A DNA stretch of 64,000 nt from Hymenobacter qilianensis (GTDB lineage Bacteria > Bacteroidota > Bacteroidia > Cytophagales > Hymenobacteraceae): assembly GCF_014489555.1 (NCBI RefSeq), contig NZ_CP060784.1, positions 3,286,001-3,350,000 on the forward strand, written 5' to 3'. Below are positions 9,187 through 19,292 of the stretch, piece by piece (within the stretch, counting starts at the first letter, position 1; each line of letters starts with the position of its first letter). Made by a program: the position numbers and the translations under genes. The notes under the pieces were generated by a model. That model was not told the origin of the DNA. It made no database searches and was given only the letters and a program-made list of their open reading frames with translations.

Positions 9187-10838
9187 AGCATCAGGTAGCC
9201 CGAATTCATCCCGACGATAACGTACTGGTGGCCCTGGCCGATTTGCCAGAAGGCACGCCCGTACCGTGGGATGGCACGACCATCACGACGACGGCTCGGA
9301 TTCCGGCCAAGCACAAGCTGGCCACCCGCGACTTTGAGCCGGGCGATTTGATAACCATGTACGGTGTGCTGGTGGGCAAAGTCCGCCAGTCGATACCGGC
9401 TGGCGGCTTGCTCACGACCAGCAACATTCAGCACGCCACCGACAGCTACGACGAGCACCAGCACGAAAAAGCCCCCTGGACGGCTCCTGACGTAAGCCGC
9501 TGGCAGGATCGCACCTTTATGGGCTACCACCGCTCCGACGGGCGCGTGGGCACGGCCAACTACTGGCTGGTTATCCCGCTGGTATTCTGCGAAAACCGCA
9601 ATATACAGGTGCTGGAAGAAGCCTTGGTAAATGACCTGGGCTACGCCCGCCGCAAGAGCTACCAGCCTCAAACGCAAGCCCTTATTTCCTTAATGCAGGC
9701 GGGCAAGTCGGTGGAAGAAATCCTGCAAACCGATCTGCATAGTTCCGAAAATGCCCCCCAGGGACCGAATCGTTTGTTTCCGAACGTGGATGGTATCCGG
9801 TTTCTGAGTCACGAGGGCGGCTGCGGCGGTATTCGCCAGGATGCGCAGACGCTGTGTGGGCTGCTGGCCGGCTATATCACGCATCCCAACGTTGCGGGTG
9901 CTACGGTGCTGAGTCTGGGATGCCAGAACGCGCAGGTGAGCATGTTGCAGGACGAAATCAACAAGCGTAGCCCCAACTTCGATAAGCCGCTGTTCATCTT
10001 GGAGCAGCAAAAAATCGGGACGGAAGAAGCGATGATTAGCGCGGCGCTGCGCCAGACGTTTGCGGGCCTGATGCAGGCCAACCAGATTCGACGTCAGCCG
10101 GCGCCGCTGAGCAAATTGAATATTGGTTTGGAGTGCGGCGGTTCCGATGGCTTTTCTGGCATTTCGGCAAACCCCGCTGTGGGCTACGTGTCGGATATGG
10201 TAGTGGCGCTGGGAGGCTCGGTTATCCTGGCCGAGTTTCCGGAACTGTGCGGCGTTGAGCAGGAATTGGTGAATCGTTCGGTGGATAACGCTACGGCTGA
10301 GCGCTTTAGCCAGCTGATGAAAGCGTACGGCGACACCGCTATTGCCGTGGGCTCTGGCTTTGATATGAATCCTTCGCCCGGCAACATTCGGGATGGGTTG
10401 ATAACCGATGCTATGAAGTCGGCGGGTGCGGCGCGGAAGGGGGGAAGCTCGCCCGTAGTGGCCGTGCTCGACTACCCCGAGCCCGTGACCAAGCCCGGCC
10501 TTAACCTATTGTGCACGCCCGGCAACGACGTGGAATCTACCACGGCCGAGGTAGGCTCTGGCGCTAACGTAGTGCTGTTTACCACTGGCCTGGGTACGCC
10601 TACCGGCAACCCGATTGCCCCAGTCGTGAAGATTGCCACCAACACGGCGCTGGCCAAGCGCATGCCTGATATTATCGATGTGAACACCGGCACAGTCATC
10701 GACGGCGAAGAAACCATTGAGCAGGCTGCCGAGCGAATTCTGGATTATGTAGTTCGGGTAGCCAGCGGCGAGGAAGTTGCTGCTGTACGCCACGGACAAA
10801 CCGACTTTATTCCGTGGAAACGCGGAGTTTCGCTGTAA
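9183..10838 (+). CDS. uxaA: altronate dehydratase
   Basis: Dehydrates D-altronate to 2-keto-3-deoxygluconate. The 551-residue protein has an N-terminal SAF domain (about 1-85) and the large UxaA/GarD catalytic region. Visible family blocks are GYHRSDGRVGTANYWLVIP, SHEGGCGG, LSLGCQNAQ, LECGGSDGFSGISANPAVG and LGTPTGNPIAPVVKIATN; the conserved Cys residues in these blocks bind the Fe/Mn centre in this family. It starts within the last codons of uxaB. A long inverted repeat of about 200 bp follows the stop and separates it from uxaC. The frame is intact, even though it contains a C6 run at about 9756. Confidence 0.95.
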   Translation: MKHQVARIHPDDNVLVALADLPEGTPVPWDGTTITTTARIPAKHKLATRDFEPGDLITMYGVLVGKVRQSIPAGGLLTTSNIQHATDSYDEHQHEKAPWTAPDVSRWQDRTFMGYHRSDGRVGTANYWLVIPLVFCENRNIQVLEEALVNDLGYARRKSYQPQTQALISLMQAGKSVEEILQTDLHSSENAPQGPNRLFPNVDGIRFLSHEGGCGGIRQDAQTLCGLLAGYITHPNVAGATVLSLGCQNAQVSMLQDEINKRSPNFDKPLFILEQQKIGTEEAMISAALRQTFAGLMQANQIRRQPAPLSKLNIGLECGGSDGFSGISANPAVGYVSDMVVALGGSVILAEFPELCGVEQELVNRSVDNATAERFSQLMKAYGDTAIAVGSGFDMNPSPGNIRDGLITDAMKSAGAARKGGSSPVVAVLDYPEPVTKPGLNLLCTPGNDVESTTAEVGSGANVVLFTTGLGTPTGNPIAPVVKIATNTALAKRMPDIIDVNTGTVIDGEETIEQAAERILDYVVRVASGEEVAAVRHGQTDFIPWKRGVSL

Positions 10839-10852
10839 GAAATCAGAACGAC

Positions 10853-11049
10853 CAACTCCCCTCCTCAGATGAGGAGGGGACGCGGCGCCAACGGCGCCGC
10901 TGGGGTGGTTGACCTCGTTGCTGATGTTGTTTAGTTGTTTAGTAAGTATTAAAAAAAGCCCCCACGCGCATCGTTCAACTAAACAACGACCGCAACCACC
11001 CCAGCCGCGCCTTCGGCCCGGCATCCCCTCATTATCAAGGGGGGAGCTT
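10853..11049. repeat. long inverted repeat (MITE-like) between uxaA and uxaC
   Basis: Two related blocks of about 57 bp lie in opposite orientation at 10853-10911 and 10993-11049. Both contain a short palindrome (CTCCTCAGATGAGGAG in the first) and end at CTGGGGTGGTTG read inward. Inside them GTTGTTTAGTTG (about 10926) pairs with CAACTAAACAAC (about 10976). The centre holds AAAAAAAGCCCCC. The whole 197 bp can fold back on itself. It fills the 256 bp gap between uxaA and uxaC and has no coding capacity. It looks like a small non-autonomous mobile element or a REP doublet; no transposase is nearby. Confidence 0.75.
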
Positions 11050-11094
11050 CGTTCACTAACTGAAATTTGCACGCTACTTTATCAGCTACGCACT

Positions 11095-12550
11095 ATGAAA
11101 AAGCCTTTTCTCAACGACGATTTCCTGCTGCAAACAGAAACTGCCCAGCATCTCTACCATGAGTTTGCGAAGCAAATGCCCATCATCGATTACCATTGCC
11201 ATTTGCCCCCGACCAGATTTCTGAGGATCGGCAGTTCGAAAACGTTACCCAAATCTGGCTGTACGGCGACCATTATAAGTGGCGCGCCATGCGCACCAAC
11301 GGGGTAGATGAGCGCTTCGTAACGGGTGATGCGTCTGATTGGGAAAAGTTTGAGAAGTGGGCCGAAACGGTGCCGCAAACCGTGCGCAATCCGCTCTACC
11401 ACTGGACGCACCTGGAGTTGCAGCGCTACTTCGGCATTACGGAAGTGCTGAATAAGGACAGCGCCCGCCGCATCTACGAAGCCTGCAACGAGAAGCTGCG
11501 CACGCCGGAGTATTCGGTGAAAAATTTGCTGCTTAAAATGCAGGTGAAAGTCGTGTGCACTACCGACGATCCGGCCGACTCGCTGGAGTATCATCAGGCC
11601 ATTGCGGCCCAGCCGTTCGGGGTACAAATCCTGCCTACTTTCCGGCCCGATAAGGCCATGTCGCCGGAAGACGTAACGGCCTACAACAGCTACCTGGATA
11701 AGCTGGGCGCGGCGGCCGACATTACCATTGCTACCTACGACGACTTGCTGGAAGCCCTGCGTCGTCGTCACGATTTCTTTCACGCTCAGGGCTGCCGCCT
11801 TTCTGATCATGGTTTGGAGCGTCTGTACGCTTCCGACTACTCGGCGGAGCAAGTGGCGAATGCCTTCGCGCAAGTGCGTGGGGGGCAAAAACTAAGTCTG
11901 GAAGACACCGAAGCGCTGAAGTCGGAGCTGCTGCTGGAGCTGGCCCGCATGGACCACGCCCGCGGCTGGACCCAGCAGTTTCACGTGGGCGCGTTGCGCA
12001 ATAACAACGCCCGCATGCTGCGCCAGCTCGGCCCCGATACGGGCTGGGATTCGATCGGTGACTTCCCCCAGGGCCGCGCGCTTTCCACCTTCCTCGACCG
12101 GCTGGATTCGTCGGATCAGTTGGCCAAAACTATTCTTTACAACCTCAACCCCGCCGACAACGAGCTGATGGCGACCATGATTGGCAACTTCCAGGATGGC
12201 ACCGTGGCCGGTAAGGTACAGTGGGGCTCGGGCTGGTGGTTTCTGGACCAGAAAGACGGCATGGAAAAGCAGATTAACGCTTTGTCGAACATGGGCCTGA
12301 TCAGCCAGTTTGTGGGCATGCTCACCGACTCGCGCAGCTTCCTTTCTTACCCGCGCCACGAGTACTTCCGCCGCGTGCTCTGCAACCTGTTTGGCAACGA
12401 CGTGGAAAACGGCGAGCTGCCCGACGACATGGAGCTGCTGGGGGCATTATTAGCAACATTTGCTACTACAATGCCAAGCAGTATTTCGGGTTTGATGCCG
12501 TAGCGCAGGCCGCGCCCGCACCCACGTCAGGTGAGTACATGAAGGTATAG
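11095..12550 (+). CDS. uxaC: uronate isomerase (frameshifted twice as read)
   Basis: Isomerises D-galacturonate to D-tagaturonate (and glucuronate to fructuronate), the entry step of the pathway. It starts [17 protein letters not shown], with the metal motif DYHCHLPP; later blocks include [44 protein letters not shown] and [18 protein letters not shown]. The frame breaks at the C5 run 11206-11210 and the G5 run 12440-12444. Adding one base to each restores [14 protein letters not shown] and [21 protein letters not shown], giving about 485 residues and a stop at 12550. Both breaks are the recurring G/C-run type, so I treat this as one functional gene with sequence errors. Confidence 0.9.
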
Positions 12551-12660
12551 CTGTTCTTATTGTCCATCTTGCTCTTGGTCCGAAATGGATAGGAGCAAGA
12601 TGAACTTGGGCTTACCTGCGAATTGATTTCGCTTTCCCTCTCAGCATTCCTTACATTCAG

Positions 12661-13667
12661 ATGAAACAAGTTGTCACTTTCGGCGAGATTATGCTGCGGC
12701 TCTCGCCTCCTTTGCACTATCGGTTTACGCAGGCTAACAGCTTCGAGGCAACGTACGGAGGCGGTGAGGCTAACGTAGGCGCCGCGCTGGCGGGGCTGGG
12801 TGTACCGGCCGCGCACGTCACCTGCTTTCCGCCCAACGAGCTAGGCCAGGCGGCCACCCAAAGCTTCCAGCGTCTCGGCGTAGACATGAGCCACACCGTG
12901 TACAGCGGCAAGCGGCTTGGCCTCTACTTCCTGGAAGTAGGCGCATCCATGCGGGCCAGCAAAGTGGTGTACGACCGCGCTGATTCCTCCTTCGCTAACC
13001 TCGATCCAGCTGCCTTCGATTGGGATGAAATTCTGAAGAATGCCCAGTGGCTGCATTGGACGGGCATTACGCCGGCCATTTCGGCCTCAGCAGCCCAAGC
13101 CATCAGCGAAGGAATACAAGCAGCGCGGCGCATGGGCCTTACTGTATCGGCCGATGTAAACTACCGCCGCAACCTGTGGCAGTACGGGCAGCGCGCTCAG
13201 AATGTAATGCCCGACCTCGTAGCTGGCTGCGATGTAGTGGTGTGCTCCGAAAATGACGCCGACGATTTATTTGGTATCAAGCCCGCCGCCGGAACCGACA
13301 ATAAATTCGCTTCCATTAGCGAGCAGCTGATGACGCGCTTTCCGCAAATCAAGCAAGTAATCAGCACCCGTCGCAAAACCCAAAGTGCCTCCCACGAGCG
13401 CATCAAGGGCCAGTTGTTTGACGGCGCTTACTCTGAAACACCTTACTACGACATCACGCCTGTGGTGGACCGCATCGGGGGCGGCGACGCGTTTCTGGGG
13501 GCTTTATTTATGGCACTTTAAACTACGCTACGCCCCAGGAAGCGCTGCACTTCGCGGTAGTCGCCTCGGCTCTCAAGCACACCATTCACGGCGATGTAAA
13601 CTTGGTGACAGTGGCCGAAGTGGAGCACGTGCTACAAGGAAATACTACTGGCCGCCTAGTGCGGTAG
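12661..13667 (+). CDS. kdgK: 2-keto-3-deoxygluconate kinase (frameshifted as read)
   Basis: Phosphorylates KDG to KDPG with ATP. It is a PfkB/ribokinase-family sugar kinase: N-terminal VTFGEIMLRLSPP and the GGGEANVGAALAGLG substrate loop, and DRIGGGDAF carrying the anion-hole Gly and catalytic Asp of the DTxGAGD-type motif. The frame breaks at the G5 run 13497-13501, directly after GGGDAFLG. One extra G restores GGFIYGTLNYATPQEALHFAVVASALKH, the usual C-terminal helix, ending at 13667 (336 residues). Context between uxaC and eda supports KDG rather than fructose or ribose as substrate. Confidence 0.9.
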
Positions 13668-13680
13668 AACCCCAATTATG

Positions 13681-13766
13681 TCATGCTGAGGCACAAAGCA
13701 TCTCGCGTGTTTAGTAAGATTAGTAACCTCACATCAGCACGCGAGATGCTTTGTGCCTCAGCAAGA
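13681..13766. repeat. hairpin repeat family R, copy 1
   Basis: Imperfect palindrome of 86 bp in the kdgK-eda spacer. The left arm TCATGCTGAGGCACAAAGCA (13681 on, then TCTCGCGTG) pairs with CACGCGAGATGCTTTGTGCC (13738 on), with one mismatch over 29 bp. The loop contains TTTAGTAAGATTAGTAACC, shared in form with other copies. The variable segment of this copy (GAGGCACAAAGC) differs from the other seven, yet is matched by its own partner arm (GCTTTGTGCCTC). Confidence 0.9.
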
Positions 13767-13788
13767 CAATAGCCTATAAATCAATAAG

Positions 13789-14444
13789 ATGCCTCGTTTT
13801 TCCTCTGATCATATTTTAGAAACCGTCCTGCGCCACCCCATCGTGCCGGTTTTTTACCACGCCGAAGCAGCCTACGCGAAGCGTATTATGCAGGCTTGCT
13901 ACGATGGCGGACTGAGGGTATTTGAGTTTACAAATCGGGGCGAAAAAGCCCCCAGGTCTTCGCTGAGCTGGTTGCTTTCGTGCGCGACACCTGCCCGGAT
14001 ATGCTACTGGGCATCGGCACTATTTATCAGGCCGAAGAAGCCGAGCGCTTCATTGCCGCCGGCGCCGATTTTGTGGTGCAGCCCGTAACCACGGCCCCCG
14101 TGGCGGCGGTGTGTCAGCACCACGATGTGCCCTGGCTGCCGGGTGCTATGACTTTGAACGAAATCTACAACGCCACTCAGCTGGGCGCTAAGCTCGTGAA
14201 GGTGTTTCCGGGCAACGTGGTAGGACCGGGCTATATCAAGAGCTTGCGCGGACCGATGCCTGCCGTGAAGCTGATGGTGACCGGCGGCGTAGAGCCCACC
14301 ACCGAAAGCCTGCAAGAGTGGTTTGGCGCCGGCGTCAACGTGGTCGGGATGGGTTCTCAGCTCTTCAAAAATGCCGACGATACCGCCGCGCTAAGCCGGC
14401 AAATTGCTGAGTTGCTACAGTTTGTAGAGACCTTGAAAAAGTAG
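13789..14444 (+). CDS. eda: KDPG/KHG aldolase (frameshifted as read)
   Basis: Splits KDPG into pyruvate and glyceraldehyde-3-phosphate, ending the uronate route. It is a TIM-barrel class I aldolase of about 219 residues. LRVFEFTNRG carries the catalytic Glu region, LLGIGTIY and GADFVVQPVT follow, and the Schiff-base Lys is the second Lys of AKLVKVFPGNVVGP. VTGGVEPTTESLQEWFGAGVNVVGMGS is the phosphate-binding end. The frame breaks at the C5 run 13949-13953; one more C gives NRGEKAPQVFAELVAFVRDTCPD. The start ATG at 13789 lies just after repeat copy 1. Confidence 0.9.
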
Positions 14445-14522
14445 CGCCTTTTGGGTGACGCGCTGTCGTCATCGGTTTGCTTACGAGTACGAGTTCTGCC
14501 TTGCTATCAATTCCCACAATCG

Positions 14523-15877
14523 ATGATGATACCTTCTCCCACTCAATCGCCGCCCGGCACCCCACTTGCTGCTGCATCCGACAAGATGAGCAAGTACCGG
14601 TGGACCATCTGCGCGCTGGTGTTCTTCGCCACCACCGTCAACTACCTCGACCGGGCCGTTATCTCGCTGCTCAAGCCCTACCTGGAGACGGAGTTTAACT
14701 GGAACTCAGGTGATTACGCCAACATCGAAATAGCCTTCAAAGTGGCCTATTCGCTGGGCATGCTGGTAGCGGGGCGTATCATCGATGCGCTGGGCACCAA
14801 GATCGGTTACGCGTTATCTACTTTTCTGTGGAGCCTGGCCGCAATTGGTCACGCCTTTGTCAGCAGCACCTTCGGCTTCAGTGTGGCGCGCGCTTTTCTG
14901 GGCGTAACGGAGGCGGGTAACTTCCCGGCCGCTATCAAAACCACGGCCGAGTGGTTTCCGCAGAAGGAGCGTGCCCTGGCTACCGGTATCTTCAATTCGG
15001 GCTCCAATGTGGGCGCTATCATTGCCCCGCTCACCGTGCCGCTTATTGCCGAAACCATAGGCTGGAAATGGGCTTTCATCATCACGGGCGCCATTGGATT
15101 TGTGTGGCTGATTCTGTGGTTTATTTACTACGAAGTGCCCGCTAAGCAGGCCCGCCTGACCAAAGCCGAGTTCGATTACATCCACAGCGACGTGGACGAT
15201 ATGGCGGCGGCCTCGATTACGACGCAACCCAAAGTTTCCTGGTTTAAGCTCCTGACTTTCCGTCAAACCTGGGCTTTCGTGTTGGGCAAATTCCTCACCG
15301 ACCCGGTGTGGTGGTTTTACCTCTTCTGGCTGCCCGACTTCCTGAACAAGCAGTACGGTTTGAAAGGCACCGACGTGGCCTTTCCCGTAGCGGCCGTGTA
15401 CATCTTGTCGAGCATTGGTAGCGTGGGTGGCGGCTGGATTCCGCTGAACTTTATGAAGCACGGAATGCCTGCTTTTAAGGCTCGCAAAACATCCATGCTG
15501 CTGATTGCGCTGTGCGTGTTCCCGATTGTATTTGCCCAATACCTCGGGCAGATTAACATGTGGCTGGCCGTGCTGGTAATTGGTATTGCCGCCGCTGCTC
15601 ATCAGGCGTGGAGCGCCAACATTTTCACCACCGTATCAGATATGTTTCCAAAGCGGGCTGTGGCTTCGGTTACGGGTATCGGCGGTATGGCCGGTGGTCT
15701 GGGGGCATTTTGCTGACGGCTTTAGTGCAGAAGCAGATGTTCGTGTACTACGAGAGCATCAACCAGCTGGAAACTGCTTACTTCATCATGTTCCTGATTT
15801 GCGGCGGCGCTTATCTGCTGGCCTGGGTGCTCATGCACTTCCTGGCACCGCGCATGAAGCAAATTTCCCTTGACTAA
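14523..15877 (+). CDS. exuT: hexuronate transporter, MFS/ACS family (frameshifted as read)
   Basis: Inner-membrane proton symporter for galacturonate or glucuronate. About 451 residues with 12 predicted membrane helices. The ExuT-type start KYRWTICALVFFATTVNYLDRAVIS is clear, with AFLGVTEAGNFPAAIKTTAEWFPQKERALATGIFNSGSNVGAI and a long central loop typical of the anion:cation symporter family. The frame breaks at the G5 run 15701-15705 near the end; one G restores GMAGGLGGILLTALVQKQ and the last helix, ending QISLD at 15877. The frame is open upstream to 14451, but the ATGATG at 14523 fits better. It follows eda by 78 bp and is probably co-transcribed. Confidence 0.88.
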
Positions 15878-15932
15878 GTAGCTGATGCCTCCGCTGCTGC
15901 GCTGTCCTTTCGCACTCTAACTCCCCCATGTT

Positions 15933-16406
15933 ATGCAAAAACATTTTCTGCTCCTGGCGCTCCTATTGTTGGTGCTGCCGGTGCTCAGCTTCGCCCAAAA
16001 CAGGAAGAATATGGATGCCGCTAAAGAAGTGGAAGCGTTAGAGCGCCAGCGCTTTGCGGCCCAGGTGAAGAAAGATTATGCGCTGCTGGAGAAGTACTTT
16101 GGTGACGACTTAGTTTACACTCACGGAAGCGGCAAACAGGATAACAAAGCCACGTACATCCAAAGTATTCGCGACGGCAAAAGCGTGTATGATAAGATTG
16201 ATGTAGAGGCGATAAATGTGCGTGCCTACAACGAAGGGCTCACGGCCGTGGTGAACGGCACCATTCTGATTACCTCGCCGCCTACCCCCGATGGGAAGCC
16301 TAATCTGGCCCGCATCAAGTACGTGGTAGTTCAGATAAAAGACCCCAAAAAAGGCTGGCAGGTTGTGCTTTGGCAGGCCCAAAAGCAGGCCGAGGCAAAG
16401 AGCTAG
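15933..16406 (+). CDS. secreted DUF4440/SnoaL-like protein
   Basis: 157 residues with a clear signal peptide (MQKHFLLLALLLLVLPVLSFAQ). The rest resembles the SnoaL-like/DUF4440 fold: EALERQRFAAQVKKDYALLEKYFGDDLVYTHGSGKQDNKATYIQSIRDGK, then a VVNGTILI strand and a final VVQIKDPKKGWQVVLWQAQ strand. Such proteins are small alpha+beta cones with a ligand pocket, often of unknown role. It sits between exuT and fbp in the pectin locus, and two hairpins follow its stop, suggesting it ends a transcript. Its role in uronate use is unproven. Confidence 0.75.
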   Translation: MQKHFLLLALLLLVLPVLSFAQNRKNMDAAKEVEALERQRFAAQVKKDYALLEKYFGDDLVYTHGSGKQDNKATYIQSIRDGKSVYDKIDVEAINVRAYNEGLTAVVNGTILITSPPTPDGKPNLARIKYVVVQIKDPKKGWQVVLWQAQKQAEAKS

Positions 16407-16432
16407 GCCACAAGCAGTACAATATATTTTGG

Positions 16433-16486
16433 GCCGTTGCATAATACCCAACGGCGCACAAAAAAGACACAAAATGCTGTGTCTTT
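16433..16486 (+). terminator. double hairpin after the exuT-DUF4440 transcript
   Basis: Two adjacent stem-loops: GCCGTTG (16433) with CAACGGC (16449), then AAAGACACA (16463) with TGTGTCTTT (16478-16486). The second ends in a short T run (TCTTTCC). Position between two + genes and the paired stems suggest a transcription end, though the T-tract is weak. Confidence 0.5.
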
Positions 16487-16598
16487 CCATAATTCCTGCA
16501 ATATAAAATAGCTTCATCTTAGTCAGAAGATGCTGTTTACTGCCTTTCATCTTCTGGCCTTTAGTCACAAATTCTCTGCTCCCATTTATCCTACTTCT

Positions 16599-17648
16599 AT
16601 GAATCCCGCTCACGAAAACAACCTAGCCCAACCCGTTGGCACCACGCTGGACCGGTATATCATGCGCAATCAGTCCGAGTTTGCATATGCAACCGGCGAG
16701 TTGTCGCAGCTGCTGCGCGATATTGCCTTAGCCGGAAAAATCGTGAACCGTGAGGTAAATCGAGCGGGACTTACGACAATTATTGGCGCGGCTGGGGCGC
16801 AAAATGTGCAGGGGAGCAGCAGCAAAAACTGGATGTGGAGGCCAATATCCGCTTTATCCGGGCCTTGACGAATGGTAAGGAAGCCTGCGCGGTACTATCA
16901 GAGGAGAATGAGGATATCATTCATACGGGCAACACTGAGGGCCGCTATGTGGTAGCCATCGACCCACTGGATGGCTCGTCAAACATCGACGTGAATATCA
17001 GTATTGGCACGCTGTTTAGTATTTATCGGCGGGTGTCGCCGATAGGCACGGAAGCTACACCAGCCGACTTTTTGCAGGGCGGACGTAAGCAGGTGGCGGC
17101 CGGCTACATTCTGTATGGCTCCAGCACCATGCTTGTGTACACTACCGGGCACGGCGTGGCGGGCTTCACGTATGAGTCGTCGTTGGGTGAGTTTTTTCTC
17201 TCCCATCCCAATATCCGCATCCCCGCTACCGGCCCCGTATTCTCTTGCAACGAGGGTTACTGGTTTGAGTACCCCGAGTACGTGCAAAAATTCCTGATGA
17301 GCTGCAAGCGACGCACTATGAGCGGGCGCTACGTGGGCTCCCTCGTTGCCGATTACCATCGCAATCTGTTTACGGGGGCATTTATTTGTATCCGCCCAAT
17401 AAAAAAGCCCCCAAGGCAAGCTGCGCCTGCTGTACGAAGGCTACCCGCTGGCCTTCATCATTGAGCAAGCCGGAGGTTTGGCTTCCTGCGGAAAGCGAGC
17501 AATCCTTGACCTTGAGCCTACCGATTATCACCAACGCTCCCCGCTGTTTATTGGCTCGCCCGAGTTAGTGGCCGAGCTGATAGCGGGCAACATGGAGCCA
17601 GTTACGACTCCGGCCTACGAGGCCGCGACAGATCTACATAGCGTTTAA
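16599..17648 (+). CDS. fbp: fructose-1,6-bisphosphatase class I (three frameshifts as read)
   Basis: Hydrolyses fructose-1,6-bisphosphate, the committed gluconeogenic step; it lets cells build hexoses from the triose and pyruvate made from uronates. Family blocks are strong: [41 protein letters not shown] (metal and phosphate site), [35 protein letters not shown] and [19 protein letters not shown]. The frame breaks at 16811-16814 (G4), 17374-17378 (G5) and 17408-17412 (C5). Adding one base each restores [34 protein letters not shown] and GKLRLLYEG, giving about 350 residues. Three independent losses in one gene with perfect conservation between them argue for sequence error. Confidence 0.9.
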
Positions 17649-17689
17649 GAATTGATATTCTCTCTCTTCAACTTCTGATAGTTAGTGCT

Positions 17690-19042
17690 ATGAATGCAAC
17701 TCAGAACGATGCTTCCCGTCGGGAATTTTTGCAAAAGTCGATGCTAGCAACGGCAGGCCTGCTTACGCCGCTGCCATTCAGCGTATTGGGCGCCCCAAAA
17801 GCCAAGCGCCGCGTGGCCATGGTGGGCACCGGCCACCGCGGCACCGGCATGTGGGGCAAAGAGTTACTGGCTGAGCACGGCGACGTGATTGAGTTTGTGG
17901 GTCTGTGCGACAGCAACAAGGGCCGCCTCGAAACCTCCAAAAAGATGATGGGCGTCAACTGCCCCACCTTCACGGACTTCGAGCAGATGATGCGCAAAAC
18001 CAAGCCCGAAATCTTGATCGTGACTACCGTGGATAGTACTCACGATGAGTTCATTATCAAGGGTATGGAAATGGGAGCCAATATCGTGACGGAGAAGCCC
18101 ATGACCACCGACGAAACCAAGTGCCAGGCTATTCTGGACGCGGAAAAGCGGACCGGCAAGAAAGTGACGGTGACCTTCAACTACCGCTACTCGCCCCACC
18201 GCCAGAAGATGTACGACCTTATTCGGCAAGGCGAAATCGGCACGGTAACGTCCGTCGATTTTCATTGGTACCTCGACAACCGCCACGGCGCCGACTACTT
18301 CCGCCGCTGGCACCGCCTGACGGAGAAAAGCGGTTCGCTGTGGGTGCACAAGGCCAGTCACCATTTCGACTTGCTCAACTGGTGGCTGGAGTCGGAGCCC
18401 GAGACGGTGTATGCGAAAGGCGCTCTGGAAAACTATGGCAAAAACGGCCCGTTCCGCTTCACCAACTGCCGCCCCTGCCCGCACAAAGACAAATGCCCCT
18501 ATTACTGGGACATGACCAAAGATGCCCGCCTGATGGCTCTGTACGCGGCCAATGAGCAGTACGACGGTTACCACCGCGATGGCTGCGTGTTCAAGGAAGA
18601 CGTGAACATCTACGATAAAATGGCCGCCACTATCGGCTACGCCAACGGTGTGCAGGTTAGCTATTCGCTTACTGCTTATTCGCCCTACGAGGGCTACCGC
18701 ATTGCCTTCAACGGCACCAAAGGCCGCATCGACGCCTGGATAAAAGAGTCGGGAGCGATGAAAAAGGAGCCCTACGATGAGATTATGCTTTCCCGGAACT
18801 TCGGCAAAGTAGAGTACTTCCAGATTCCTCAGGCCGAAGGCCACGGCGGCGGCGACAAGCTCCTGCGGGCCCAGATTTTCCGTCACCCCGAAGCCGCCGA
18901 CACGTATCGTCAGGCCGCCGGCAGCCGCGATGGCGCCATGGCTATCTTGGTGGGCGTGGCGGCCCGCAAAAGCATAGCCAGCGGCCAGCCCGTGCGCATT
19001 GCTGACCTTACCAACCTGAAGCCTGTGGCTGTTAAAGCATAG
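17690..19042 (+). CDS. Gfo/Idh/MocA-family oxidoreductase, Tat-type signal
   Basis: 450 residues. The N-terminus SRREFLQKSMLATAGLL is a twin-arginine-type export signal. A Rossmann fold follows (RRVAMVGTGHRGTGMWGKEL), then ILIVTTVDSTHDEFIIKGMEMGANIVTEKPM, where EKP is the family's catalytic Lys motif. The second domain contains a Cys cluster, NCRPCPHKDKCPYYWD (three Cys spaced like a metal knuckle), seen in a subset of this family. Substrate is unknown; such exported enzymes act on sugars or uronates. It follows fbp by 41 bp and is flanked downstream by a hairpin repeat. Confidence 0.85.
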   Translation: MNATQNDASRREFLQKSMLATAGLLTPLPFSVLGAPKAKRRVAMVGTGHRGTGMWGKELLAEHGDVIEFVGLCDSNKGRLETSKKMMGVNCPTFTDFEQMMRKTKPEILIVTTVDSTHDEFIIKGMEMGANIVTEKPMTTDETKCQAILDAEKRTGKKVTVTFNYRYSPHRQKMYDLIRQGEIGTVTSVDFHWYLDNRHGADYFRRWHRLTEKSGSLWVHKASHHFDLLNWWLESEPETVYAKGALENYGKNGPFRFTNCRPCPHKDKCPYYWDMTKDARLMALYAANEQYDGYHRDGCVFKEDVNIYDKMAATIGYANGVQVSYSLTAYSPYEGYRIAFNGTKGRIDAWIKESGAMKKEPYDEIMLSRNFGKVEYFQIPQAEGHGGGDKLLRAQIFRHPEAADTYRQAAGSRDGAMAILVGVAARKSIASGQPVRIADLTNLKPVAVKA

Positions 19043-19061
19043 GGCTTAACCAACTTAGGCG

Positions 19062-19155
19062 GTCATGCAGAGCGGCAGCGAAGCATCTCGCGTGTTTAGC
19101 TGGATTACTAATTAGACGACCGCGAGTAAGATGCTTCGCTGCCGCTCTGCATGAC
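19062..19155. repeat. hairpin repeat family R, copy 2
   Basis: Palindrome of about 94 bp. Left arm GTCATGCAGAGCGGCAGCGA (19062 on, then AGCATCT) pairs with GATGCTTCGCTGCCGCTCTG (19130 on, then CATGAC). The variable part GCGGCAGC is matched by GCTGCCGC. The right arm carries a 2-base insertion (GCGAG-TA-AGATGC). The 250 bp spacer between the oxidoreductase and the aldehyde dehydrogenase holds nothing else recognisable. Confidence 0.9.
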
Positions 19156-19292
19156 TGCCTATTGGATTTCTTAATTTGAGATTTTAAGCTGCTGAGTCCG
19201 ATAGCAGCCTTAGTGTTCTAACCTAAACCACTACCTCTTTCCTCCTAGAGCCAAGTTGACCTCAACTTCACAAATGGCTCTTTTCCTGCACT

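Noticed and set aside
17864..18886. Long open frames on the strand opposite clear genes (e.g. 5727-6536, 14814-15602, 17864-18886, 25160-26065)
   Set aside because: Each lies fully antisense to a gene with strong family motifs, has no recognisable domain, and is explained by GC-rich third codon positions.
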